Assembly (NCBI GenBank): GCA_036250195.1
Contig: JAVHZZ010000008.1
Span: 7,244,434-7,308,433 of the forward strand
Direction: 5' to 3'
Source of the DNA: Mixophyes australis
Lineage: Eukaryota > Chordata > Amphibia > Anura > Limnodynastidae
DNA length: 64,000 nucleotides
Shown one piece after another: positions 22,220 to 32,579 of the stretch. How positions within the stretch are numbered: the first letter of the stretch is position 1; each line of letters starts with the position of its first letter. A program made the position numbers and the translations under genes. The notes below the pieces were generated by a model. The model was not told the origin of the DNA. It did no database searches and worked only from the letters and a program-made list of their open reading frames with translations.

Positions 22220-22227
22220 TGAGGTAA
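22220..22227 (-). promoter_or_regulatory. jun: jun2 AP-1/ATF site
   Basis: TTACCTCA on the JUN strand equals the distal jun2 element of mammalian JUN. It lies 126 bp upstream of jun1; the mammalian spacing is about 119 bp. Confidence 0.9.
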
Positions 22228-22259
22228 TGCTGGTCACCCGGCCGCGGGGCATTGTGGGC

Positions 22260-22267
22260 TGACGTCG
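22260..22267. promoter_or_regulatory. CRE-like TGACGTCG
   Basis: A near-palindromic CREB/ATF site about 40 bp beyond jun2 in a CpG-rich stretch. It could serve JUN or a divergent transcript. Confidence 0.5.
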
Positions 22268-22470
22268 TGCTGCCGCTGGAGGTGTCGCTCTCCGGGACGC
22301 GGGGTTTGATGGGTCTTCTCGACACCCTGCACCGGGCACCGGGGACCGGCCGTGGCGGGGGGCGCTCTGCAGAGACCGGGGCTGGGGAATGTCAGCGCCA
22401 CAGCCATCTAGAGCGGGATTATCCGGGGAATAGATCTGTGCGCGAGCTCGACAGCGCAGCCTGCTCAGTG

Positions 22471-22475
22471 ATTGG
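22471..22475. promoter_or_regulatory. Upstream CCAAT (NF-Y) box
   Basis: The plus strand reads GTGATTGGCTGCTG, the complement of the favoured NF-Y context AGCCAATCA. It lies about 370 bp from the JUN start region, next to TALE-type sites. Confidence 0.55.
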
Positions 22476-22490
22476 CTGCTGTCTGCGTTG

Positions 22491-22500
22491 TGATTGACAG
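22491..22500 (+). promoter_or_regulatory. PBX-MEIS/PREP composite TGATTGACAG
   Basis: Exact match to the PBX-MEIS decamer. Two weaker TGACAG half-sites follow at 22519-22524 (CATTGACAG) and 22537-22542, each followed by CTCA, so the block may be a short degenerate triplication. Confidence 0.55.
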
Positions 22501-22586
22501 CTCAGTCTTCTCTATCATTGACAGCTCATCTTACCCTGACAGCTCAGCCTCACAAGCAGTTCTGCAGTGGGCAACCTGCATATGAA

Positions 22587-22606
22587 GCATTCTGGGAGTT
22601 GTAGTT
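22587..22606 (-). promoter_or_regulatory. ZNF143 (Staf) binding site
   Basis: The plus strand GCATTCTGGGAGTTGTAGTT is the complement of ACTACAACTCCCAGAATGC, the ZNF143 consensus over its full length. Such sites mark promoters, often bidirectional. It lies about 550 bp beyond the JUN start. Confidence 0.7.
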
Positions 22607-23189
22607 CTGCAATAGCTGCAGTGCCATAGATTGCCTGTTATTGAGTATTCAGTTACACTCTTGCAGTGTGTGAGGGTCTCCGCTGTTCCTCTCACCTGTC
22701 CTCATAGTAGGTGCAGAGTTTGTAGGCAGAAGCAGAGTAGATGGATAGTGACTTGGTTGTTGAGGGGCATTAGAGGGGTAAGACATAAGGGCACAGGGTA
22801 CCTCCACTTGCATCAGTCTTGCTCCTGATACTGTCAGATATATATTTACATTAAAACCAGCATATGTAGTCTTGAATATACTATGGATGTGGGAGGATGA
22901 CAGTGATGTGTAGTTTGTAAACAGATCATCTGGGAAGACAGTGAGGTGGATGGGTTAGAAAATGTTATTGGTGGGGAAGTGGTGTTGGGGTACTATAAAA
23001 ATTGTATAGTATTTATATAGGGGATTTTGATTGAGCTTAGTATAGAAATAAGTTGTGGATTGGTAAGAAAACAGAGGAAGGGGACAATGGAAATAGGGCA
23101 TAAAGTACTTAGAAAACAAGTTGTTTGGGTAGAGGACAGTGGAGATGGGAGTTAAACAGTTTGAAACTTTCGGCAGAGAAGGTTGGGCA
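22607..23189. other. No gene recognised; possible divergent transcript start region
   Basis: Sequence between the upstream motif cluster and the 46-bp minisatellite. No coding frame is supported. Mammalian JUN has a divergent noncoding RNA on this side, so a noncoding first exon is possible but not shown. Confidence 0.3.
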
Positions 23190-25388
23190 TGGAGTAGTAA
23201 TAAAGCATTGTGGGGGTGCAGTATATATGGGGTGTGGAGTAGTAGTAATACATTCTGGGGGGTGCAGTTTATATGGGGTGTGGAGTAGTAATACATTGTG
23301 GGGGTGCAGTGCATATGGGGTGTGAAGTAGTAGTAATACATTGTGGGGGGTGCAGTGTATACGGGGTGTGGAGTAGTAGTAATACATTGTGGGGGTGCAG
23401 TGTATATGGGGTGTGGAGTAGTAGTAATACATTGTGGGGGTGCAGTGTATATGGGGTGTGGAGTAGTAGTAATACATTGTGGGGGTGCAGTGTATATGGG
23501 GTGTGGAGTAGTAATACATTGTGGGGGGTGCAGTGCATATGGGGTGTGGAGTAGTAGTAATACATTGTGGGGGGTGCAGTGTATATGGGGTGTGGAGTAG
23601 TAGTAAAACATTGTGGGGGGTGTAGTATATATATGGATCATGGAGTAGTAGTAGTAATACATTGTGGGGGATGCAGTGTATACGGGGTGTGGAGTAGTAG
23701 TAAAACATTGTGGGGGGGTGCAGTGTATATGGATCATGGAGTAGAAGTAATACATTGTGGGGGGTGCAGTGTATATGGATCTTGGAGTAATAGTAATACA
23801 TTGTGGGGGTGCAGTGTATATGGGGTGTGGAGTAGTAGTAATACATTGTGGAGGTGCAGTGCATATGGGGTGTGGAGTAGTAGTAATACATTGGGGGTGC
23901 AGTATATATGGATCATGGAGTAGTAGTAGCAATACATTGTGAGGGGTTCAGTATATATGGATCATGGAGTAGTAGTAGTAATACATTGTGGTGGGTGCAG
24001 TGTATACAGGTTGTGGAGTAGTAGTAAAACATTGTGGGGGGTGCAGTGTATATGGATCATGGAGTAGTAGTAATACATTGTGGGCGGTGCAGTGCATATG
24101 GGGTGTGGAGTAGTAGTAAAACATTGTGGGGGGTGCAGTGTATATGGGGTGTGGAGTAGTAGTAATACATTGTCGGGGTGCAGTGTATATGGGGTGTGGA
24201 GTAGTAGTAAAACATTGTGGGGGGTGCAGTGTATATGGGGTGTCTAGTAGTAGTAAAACATTGTGGGGTGCAGTGTATACAGGGTGTGGAGTAGTAGTAA
24301 TACATTGTGGGGGTGCAGTGTATATGGGGTGTGGAGTAGTAGTAATACATTGTGGGGGGTGCAGTGTATATGGGGTGTGGAGTAGTAGTAAAACATTGTG
24401 GGGGGTGCAGTGTATATGGGGTGTGGAGTAGTAGTAAAACATTGTGGGGGTGCAGTGTATATGGGGTGTGGAGGATTAGTAATACATTGTGGGGGGTGCA
24501 GTGTATATGGGGTGTAGAGTAGTAGTAATACATTGTGGGGGGTGCAGTGTATATGGGGTGTGGAGTAGTAGTAAAACATTGTGGGGGGTGCAGTGTATAT
24601 GGGGTGTGGAGTAGTAAAACATTGGGGGGTGCAGTGTATACGGGGTGTGGAGTAGTAGTAAAACATTGTGGGGGGTGCAGTGTATATGGGGTGTGGAGTA
24701 GTAGTAATACATTGTGGGGGGTGCAGTGTATACGGGGTGTGGAGTAGTAGTAAAACATTGTGGGGGGTGCAGTGTATACGGGGTGTGGAGTAGTAGTAAA
24801 ACATTGTGGGGGGTGCAGTGTATACGGGGTGTGGAGTAGTAGTAAAACATTGTGGGGGTGCAGTGTATATGGGGTGTGGAGTAGTAGTAATACATTGTGG
24901 GGGGTGCAGTGTATATGGGGTGTGGAGTAGTAGTAAAACATTGTGGGGGGTGCAGTGTATAGGGGGTGTGGAGTAGTAGTAAAACATTGTGAGGGGTGCA
25001 GTGTATACGGGGTGTGGAGTAGTAGTAAAACATTGTGGGGGGTGCAGTGTATATGGGGTGTGGAGTAGTAGTAATACATTGTGGTGGGTGCAGTGTATAT
25101 GGGGTGTGGAGTAGTTGTAATACATTGTGGGGGGTGTAGTGTATATGGGGTGTGGAGTAGTAGTAAAACATTGTGGGGGGTGCAGTATATATGGATCGTG
25201 GAGTAGTAGTAAAACATTGTGGGGTGCAGTGTATACAGGGTGTGTCTAGTAGTAGTAAAACATTGTGGGGGGGTGCAGTATATATGGATCGTGGAGTAGT
25301 AGTAAAACATTGTGGGGTGCAGTGTATACAGGGTGTGTCTAGTAGTAGTAAAACATTGGGGGGGTGCAGTGTATACGGGGTGTGGAGT
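23190..25388. repeat. 46-bp G-rich minisatellite, about 48 units
   Basis: The unit on plus is ACATTGTGGGGGGTGCAGTG followed by TATATGGGGTGTGGAGTAGTAGTAAT, 44-47 bp because the G run varies from 3 to 7. Variants include TATACGGGG, TATATGGATCATGG and AAAACATTG. The plus strand is strongly G-rich, with four G tracts within any two units. Open frames on both strands across it are compositional artefacts. It begins about 1.1 kb upstream of the JUN start. Confidence 0.95.
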
Positions 25389-27682
25389 TTGGATGGTGAC
25401 AGACAGTGATGGGATGTTTTATGATAAAGTACACGTTGGCGAATGAGAAAAGTATTTTGAAGATGGGATCACTGGGGGGACTATCGCAGGGTCTAAATAA
25501 CGTAAACATTTAGAGGATCAGATATCAGTACTAGACTGCAACTGACAGTTACGGTTTAGAGACAACATTATAGGTCACTATTTTAATGCCTAGTGAGACA
25601 CTAAGGTGCACATTAGTGGACATTGTTTGTGTAAATCTGGATTTGGAACCGATTGATGTCAGACAGTTCCCAGCAGAGGATCAGGAGGAGGAAGTGAGCT
25701 GTTTACAGACCAGTTTGCATGGGGTTAAGGCAGTAATCAGACAGAGGAAACCCCATCCAGACGTGAGCCAGGGCTTTCTCTGTACTGTACAAACAGAGGA
25801 ACCACAGAGACACTCACAACACAACACAACACCAGAAATGTATATTCTGTTTCATTTGTTAAAACTTCAGAAAATATTTTGAAGGTACCAAAGATAGAAA
25901 AGTTTTACAACTCACAGAGAAGTGATAGTGATGATTATTATTATTATTATAATAATCTTTTATTTATAAGGTCTCCACAAGGATGCAATAGACAGTGCTG
26001 TACTTCAGGGTTAGGCAACCTACAGCTCTCCAGCTATTGAGGAACTACAAGTACAAGCATAGACCTGACATTCCCTCTCCTGAACAGAAAATTTCAGTAT
26101 AATTAACGGGATTTTTGAGGTGTTTCTCTGACAATCTCGCTATCCGGTGCTTTCTACCTACTGAGTACAGAACAGTCACTATATTTGTTCTACATAAAAT
26201 AAAACTATAATGGGATGTAAACTTGTATTAAACACATTTAAAGGACAGAGTATGACTTTAGTAAATTATAGGCATGTCTGCTTAATATATAACCATATGA
26301 TTAAAGAGTATAGCTTATCCTGTTATTGTAGTCTGTCATTTTATTGAATTATTACTAAGCTGTTATTGTGTATTATCCCCCAGATATAAACCAGCAGTAG
26401 ATTAATATGGCTTATTATCAGAATCCGGCCGGTATGAACACATCTAGCGTATCTGCAGAGAAGGGGTTAAGGAATGGGTGGGATCTTTGCAGAGGGGGTT
26501 TGTGTTCCAGGGGTGTGGTCTGGCTCTGCCAGTGATTGACAGATATTGTGCCCAGTCCTGTGAGACAGGGAGATAATGACCATATATTGTGTGTGGGCAG
26601 AATCGGCTCCTCCTCTCTCGGGGCCCCAGCCAGGCCCTGCCAGCTCGCTCTTAGGTCATGTTACCAGCAGGGCATTAACCCATTACTGGTCAGAGGGAGG
26701 CAGTGTGAACGAATTGTGTGATCTTTGTAGACCACATGTTTTTTTTTTTAAATAGTTAAATTATCCAATACCTACATTATAAATAGCAATAGCCGACTGT
26801 ATGTTAAAAAATAATCAGAAACACATTAAGCTGAAAAAATGTGTGTTTAATACCCTGTGATTCAACAAAACTAATTGTATAAAAATAGCATTGTTTTTTT
26901 GCCACAACGACAATGATATAAATCCTACGAGCCAAAAGGATCATTGCATTCTTAAATCATACATTATTTATCAATGCAAATTACACATAAAGTATTTTTT
27001 TGACAGTGAGACATACACAGGTATTTCCTCCTATACAGGTGTTTGTCTTTTCCAAAAAATCCAGGACTTCTGATATTAAATGGCTTATTAAAATCACAGC
27101 GTGTTTAGGTAACTGAAGGCAAGAAATATTCTAAGGACTTTATAAGGTCCCCACCCATTTATGACGTGATCTTTTGTCACGTTGTGATGAAGAACACACC
27201 TAACATAACTCTGTTGCTCCACATTCTTCTGGTATCCACTGTAAATAAATGTATATTATTTTCTTTGACGCCTCACTTGTTGGAGAAATGGGTTTATTGG
27301 TTATAACAGGTTTATGTGTACTGAACTCCTGTAGTTACAGAGGGCACATCACCCTATATCACCCTATATATGATCTCATACTATTCAGGGAAGCGGAAAG
27401 AAGCAGCATTTATCAATGTCAGACAAGACCGTTCCATAAACAACCTTTATAACACATCAGACCTTAGAAGTTATCATGTAAATATCCTGGACTTTGAGTT
27501 TTGTGTGGAAATCATTTATGATGGCTCATTATACATTTGCAAATGAAAAAAAATGCTGTTGTCTATACAGGTTCTGTTACTTGTAGGAATCTGAGATTTC
27601 TATTTGTGACCCACAAAGGACAATAAAAGCCTGTAGGTATGAGGAGTAATGCAATTGGTGCAGGTGTTTGTACAACTGATTA
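25389..27682. other. No gene recognised
   Basis: No supported gene. A LINE tail lies at 25929-25990. A second exact PBX-MEIS decamer TGATTGACAG is at 26533-26542, in a GC-richer stretch (26450-26700) that stands out from its AT-rich surroundings and could be a regulatory island. A 98-codon frame (25586-25882) has no recognised domain. Confidence 0.35.
25929..25990 (-). repeat. LINE 3' tail fragment
   Basis: (ATT)n is followed by AATCTTTTATTTATAAGGTC and TCCACAAGG, the same tail type as at 56845. Confidence 0.6.
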
Positions 27683-28125
27683 AACTCCAAAGACATACTG
27701 GTAGGTTAATTGGCTTCTGACAAAATTAACACTAGAGTGTGTGTGTCTGTGTGATAGGAAGTATAGAATGTAAGCTCCACTGGGACAGGAACCTGTCATA
27801 CTACTTTTTACTCCCGGAGGAGAGGTACAGTGTGGGGGAGGGGTGATCGCACCAATTTGGCACCGCAATGCAATGACGCAAATGGATCATTTTGCCATAG
27901 GGGATAGACCAAAATGATGCAAATCGCATCATGGAGTCTCCCATCAGTGGGCAGGATGCCTGAGAATGGCCTGCTCTCCCGGGAATCCAGGAGACCTATT
28001 TGGAATTTGGGAGTCTCCTGGATATTCCAGGAGACTGGGCAAGTATAACCTATGTTAATGGTATATTCTCTGCAAAGTAATGCAGAATAAGCAGGCTCTA
28101 TATAAATACCTTAATAATAAAAACA
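27683..28125 (+). mobile_element. V-SINE 3' half, split by a MITE
   Basis: It starts at the end of the V-domain (ACTCCAAAGACATACTGG) and continues through GGTTAATTGGCTTCTGACAA and GTAAGCTCCACTGGGACAGG. A MITE at 27797-28046 interrupts it. The SINE tail then resumes with TATTCTCTGCAAAGTAATGC and CTCTATATAAATACC. Confidence 0.85.
27797..28046 (-). mobile_element. MITE, CATACTTG family, inside a V-SINE
   Basis: It starts CATACTAC and ends GGGCAAGTAT, with GGAGTCTCCTGGATATTCCA near the right end, so orientation is opposite to the copy at 4929. Flanks GAACCTGT and AACCTATG resemble an imperfect 8-bp duplication. It is younger than the host SINE. Confidence 0.75.
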
Positions 28126-28857
28126 GTTTACTGTGTATCTTTCTGATTTTTAACCCATAAAACATTGTTCTGTTATACCTGACATTGAGATCATCCCTAT
28201 GGTGTGAGCTGTTACAAGTACAGACCGCTCCACTTTATGTATCGCTCTATATGTCAATGTCAATATTGTACCTTGTTATTGCCAATTGTACAGAACTGTG
28301 GAAACTTTCTGCTTTAAAACTTATTTTACTCAGACTCGTTTAAATGATTTGACATTGTTTCCTCCGGAGATAAACTTGACAGTGTGAGCAGGAGATACAT
28401 TAGGTGAAATGTTACAAATGTAGCAATCTGGTAACAGTTACAATGTAGCTGCTTTGAGTTGCCCTCTGCTTTGGAAGGTGATGAGTTAATTCCGGCTTAT
28501 CTAGGTTATTGCTGTGATAAAAGTTGCAGTTTAGCCTTGAACCTCAAGTGGTCGTTAGCTTAATACTCTGATGTGATGTGAAATGTCACCAAGCCACAAC
28601 TCCCTCCCCCCCACGCCTGGCATTTGGGATCACCCACAGCTCTGTTACTGAAAGAATGGACGGCCAAGAGCCCAAGACTGCAGGAGGAAGGGGGGAAGGA
28701 CCTAAGTTCAGCGGAAGGCGGGGGTGTTGTGGAGGAGGAGAAACACATGATTCAATTGTGGACACAACTATCTGCAAGTCACTGGCAATCCTAGCTTATC
28801 TGCAGGGCCTGACTCTGCATTTATTCACAAAACTCCAATCACTTTTCTTTTTATAAT
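28126..28857. other. No gene recognised
   Basis: No supported gene. Overlapping frames on both strands at 28560-28856 are low-complexity Pro/Gly-rich by-products of a G-rich patch. Confidence 0.35.
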
Positions 28858-29115
28858 AATTGAGTTTGTATGTTCTCCCCGTGTTTGCGTGCGTTTCCTC
28901 CAGGTGCTCCAGTTTCCTCCCACACTCCAAAAACATACTGGTAGGTTAATTGGCTGCTATCAAAATTGACCATAGTCTGTCTCTGTCTGTCTGTCTGTGT
29001 ATATTAGGGAATTTAGACTGTAAGCTCCAATGGGACAGGGACTGATGTGAATCAGTTCTCTGTACAGCGCTGCAGAATCAGTGGCGCTATATAAATAAAT
29101 GGAGATGATAATGAT
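28858..29115 (+). mobile_element. V-SINE (head truncated)
   Basis: It starts inside the V-domain (TGAGTTTGTATGTTCTCCCC). It runs through GGTTAATTGGCTGCTATCAA and (TCTG)n to GGCGCTATATAAATAAATGG. Confidence 0.92.
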
Positions 29116-29864
29116 TGTCTGTTCTGTAAAAGATCTACTAGAAACATTCCCAAGATATGTTTAAGAAAGGGTTAGACAGTGTTTTTTTTGCGGAAAAGTG
29201 TATCCAGGGATATGACCGTTAATTAAAATGAAGCATAGTAGTGGATATAGGGTAAAAATAGGACTGCAATAATGGGTCTGGTGGTATTTTCTCCATTGAA
29301 ACAGATTGGCGGTTGCTTACTCTGGTTCCAATTCAAATATAAGTGCAGGATCGCAGGAGATCCAAAATAGTTTGAACTTGATGGACTGGTGTCTTTTTCT
29401 TCAACCTCATCAACTATGTTACTATATAGGGCAGAATAAAGATATTTGAGGTAACATTGTGATCATACAGAAGAAGTTTTCCAATGTAATTGCTTAAAAA
29501 TAACCATACTTAAAATCATAGAAAAATATGTTTATTAGTATTTTAGTCTAATTTAGCTTCCATAGCCCTAAAAAAGGCTATTTATTAAATTAAAGGTTCC
29601 AAAAAAACCCCAATAATAACTTATCAAATATATATTATAGTCATTCTGATACACTACCAAATTAAAATAAAGTTATTGTCATTTAGTAAGTACATAGCAA
29701 CAATGCTAACATGTATTTGGTCACAAAGTACCGCAGTCATTAAGGGGTTAACAGTACTGGATGCTGTTTACCCTACAATAGCAAAAATGAAATGTGAGCC
29801 TTTGACTTCAAAGGAACAGCGCCCCTAGTGGCCAAATTATACGTGCAAACTATGTTTACACTTG
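29116..29864. other. No gene recognised
   Basis: AT-rich. It includes ACTTGATGGACTGGTGTCTT and TTTTTCTTCAACCTCATCAA near 29380, a block also present in part at 1640-1680, so it is a decayed repeat of unknown type. Confidence 0.35.
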
Positions 29865-30037
29865 TGGATAGATTTACTAAACTGCGGGTTTGAAAAAGTG
29901 GAGATGTTGCCTATAACAACCAATCAGATTCTAGTTATCATTTATTTATTGCATTCTACAAAATAACAGCTAGAATCTGATTGGTTACTATAGGCAACAT
30001 CTCCACTTTTTCAACCCCGCAGTTTAGTAAGTATACC
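29865..30037. mobile_element. Palindromic MITE (TTTACTAAACTGCGG ends)
   Basis: Arms of about 70 bp are inverted: ATTTACTAAACTGCGGGTTT, GTGGAGATGTTGCCTATA and ACCAATCAGATTCTAG on the left reappear complemented on the right. A spacer of about 25 bp separates them. There is no ORF. It lies 4 bp from the next MITE. Confidence 0.8.
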
Positions 30038-30041
30038 CCTT

Positions 30042-30380
30042 GGGGCCAAATTCATTAAGGAACTTAGGCAAGAATTTGAGTAAGTTTTCTTACTTAAGTT
30101 TTCTGGACAAAACCATGTTACAATTCAAGGGGTGCAAATGAGTTTATTATTTTGCACATAAGTTAAATACTGGCTGTTTTTTCATGTAGCACACAAATAC
30201 TTGATAGCTTATTTGTACACTGAAATGTAAAGTTTATATGTGTGTGCTACATGAAAAAACAACCAGTATTTAACTTATGTGCATAATAATAAACTAATTT
30301 ACACCCCTTCCGTTGCAACATGGTTTTGTCCAGAAATCTTAAGTAAAATTCCTGCCTAAGTTCCTTAATGAATCAGGCCC
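30042..30380. mobile_element. Palindromic MITE (ATTCATTAAGGA ends), copy 1
   Basis: Long inverted arms: AATTCATTAAGGAACTTAGG, GACAAAACCATGTTACAA and GCACATAAGTTAAATACTG are mirrored on the right, ending CCTTAATGAATCAGGCCC. A second copy at 31407-31739 has a clear TA duplication, pointing to a Tc1/mariner-type mobiliser. Confidence 0.82.
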
Positions 30381-30639
30381 TTGGCCTTTACACAGCAGTC
30401 ACATCAGAGCTATTGTGTGTGCAGAACATCTTACACTAAAACAGTCTCAGTTCTTACTGTTTTATTTTTGGAGCTGCAGCTGATTTTTACTGTTGTGTTT
30501 TTCCATCGCTCTCACTTTTTCTTCGTCTCTCTTTTGGACCTATTTAATAGTTTGAGAATAGACCTAACTCTGCCAAACAAATGTGGTTTCACTTGGGATA
30601 GGGATTTTCCTATATATCACACCCTCCCTGCCAATCATA

Positions 30640-30908
30640 GCTGTCTCTGGGTCTATGTGGAGAGAGATTCCCCATGCAAAGCATGTTCTCCCCTTGTTTA
30701 CATGGATTTCCTCTGGGTGCTCCTGATTAAACCCACATTCCAAATGGATACTGGTAGGGTAATTGGCTTCTAGCAAAAATTGTCCCAAGTATGTGTTAGG
30801 GAATTTAGACTGTAAGCTCCAGTGGGGCAGGGACTGATGTGCAAATATTCTCCGTATTATGCTTTGTAATATTATGGTGCTGTATAAATAAACAATATTA
30901 TTAATAAA
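30640..30908 (+). mobile_element. V-SINE, strongly diverged
   Basis: Recognisable pieces: GTTCTCCCCTTGTTTACATG, GGTAATTGGCTTCTAGCAAA, GACTGTAAGCTCCAGTGGGG and a tail GGTGCTGTATAAATAAACAA. It is the oldest-looking V-SINE here. Confidence 0.8.
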
Positions 30909-32570
30909 AACCTGGGGAAGCCAATTTAATAAGGACGGGGCGTTACATGTACAGCCGCTGTCCTCCTATCGCCAACTCAGCACATACGAGTAGCTTGATG
31001 AGGTTCTAATGATAATTTGCAGCCGTATAATTTTTATCACTGCAAAATAAAACTAGTTTCGTTGATGATTAACAATAATAATAATAATAATTTGGAGCGT
31101 TTGCTTGTTTTCTTTATCTCTTTTTTCTCACTCACAAAAATAGTAACCTTGAATTATCAGTTATTAACTAATAAGCAAAAAGAGACAACAAGTGCAAAAT
31201 AAACACCAGGAAAGTAAAAATAAAAACATAAAACATGTTGAAAAGACAAATCAGCATATATAAAAAACAAAACGATTTATTAGTTAGTGGAGCCAGAGGC
31301 ATATGGCTCTGCACATAAATTACAAGTGAATAATATGACATTAGGGAGAAATATCCCATATAAAACATGCAAAAAAAGACCAATGTATCCTATATGATAT
31401 AAACTAGGGACCTGATTCATTAAGGATCTTAACTTAAGAAACTTCTTATTTAAGTCTCCTGGACAAAACCATGTTACAATGCAAGGGGTGCAAATGAGTG
31501 TTCTGTTTTGCACATAAGTTAAATACTGACTGTTGTTTCATGTAACACACAAATACTTGATAGCTTATTTGTACACTGAAATTTAAAGTTGATATTTGTG
31601 TGTTACATGAAAAACAGTCAGCATTTAACTTATGTGCAAAGCAGAATACTAATTTGCACCCCTTGCATTGTAACATGGTTTTGTCCAGGAGACTTAAATA
31701 AGAAGTTTCTTAAGTTAAGATCCTTAATGAATCAGGCCCTAGGTGTTACTCCATAAGATATTCCAATGAGAGATGGATATAACCAGTTAATAAATGCCAA
31801 ATGACGCTAAAGATCCAGACCTTAGGAACCACACCAATAAAAATAAAAGACTTAGAGAATTGATTCCTAATATTGCTGTGTCTTTAAACTAGGAACAATA
31901 TTGAAGCCTGTATGAGCATAAGAAACCAGCGGAACTGCAATTGGTAACAATGATGTTACCCCACTAGGTAGAACAGTTTCGATACTCCGAATGTATGGTG
32001 GTCACGTGACTTGAGGGTGAGCACCCTGATGATAAAATGTCCAGATATATAATAAGTCTTGATGATTACTAGACAACAGGTTCCTTTCAATACATATGGA
32101 AACAGTGAATGGCAAAGTTGGGGTCTTTCGGATCTACAGTGATAATAGATAAAAACTCCCTGACGCGTTTCGTCCGACCACAGTAGACTTTCTCAAAGCA
32201 AACTAATAACCACTATTAGATAATACAGCCTCGGTAGTCTGAGCCCAGCCACATAAGTCAGTGGAAAGTAAACACAGTAACCAGCACACACAGCGATTCC
32301 AAAATTAGAATAGTATAGTATAGAGAATGGTATTACTTAGAAATGATATCGTTATATATATAATTGATAATAGATAATCCTTTATATATTTTATATTTAA
32401 AAGCACAAAACAAAAAAAAATGTTTTTCGTGGTTATGTCCCTTCTAAAAGATAAGTCCATGGACTTTAGATCTTTCACTAAACTAGACCCTAATTCTTCC
32501 CTGAAGCCTGGGGAAGAGCACACAAAGAGGTAAACACACTGCTGGCAAGTTTGCCATTTATAGGAAAAGA
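30909..32570. repeat. Large repeat with GACGCGTTTCGTC core, split by a MITE
   Basis: No gene is supported. The sequence either side of the MITE at 31407-31739 appears to be one older repeat. It includes TGACGCGTTTCGTCCGACCA (32161-32180) followed by GACTTTCTCAAAGC. The same core is found at about 8270 and 48382. Boundaries and family are unknown. Confidence 0.4.
31407..31739. mobile_element. Palindromic MITE (ATTCATTAAGGA ends), copy 2, TA TSD
   Basis: Nearly perfect inverted repeat: GGGACCTGATTCATTAAGGA at the left and TCCTTAATGAATCAGGCCC at the right, flanked by TA on both sides (31405-31406, 31740-31741). The arms share GGACAAAACCATGTTACAAT and CACATAAGTTAAATACTG with copy 1. The whole unit would fold into a long hairpin if transcribed. 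Confidence 0.88.
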
Positions 32571-32579
32571 GGAATTTGA

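Noticed and set aside
21761..22339. 192-codon minus-strand frame across the JUN promoter
   Set aside because: It overlaps the promoter, the start site and the predicted intron; GC-rich DNA leaves frames open by chance.
22955..25310. Long His/Thr/Tyr/Pro-rich frames on the minus strand and Gly/Val/Ser-rich frames on the plus strand
   Set aside because: All are by-products of the 46-bp minisatellite; several phases and both strands are open at once.
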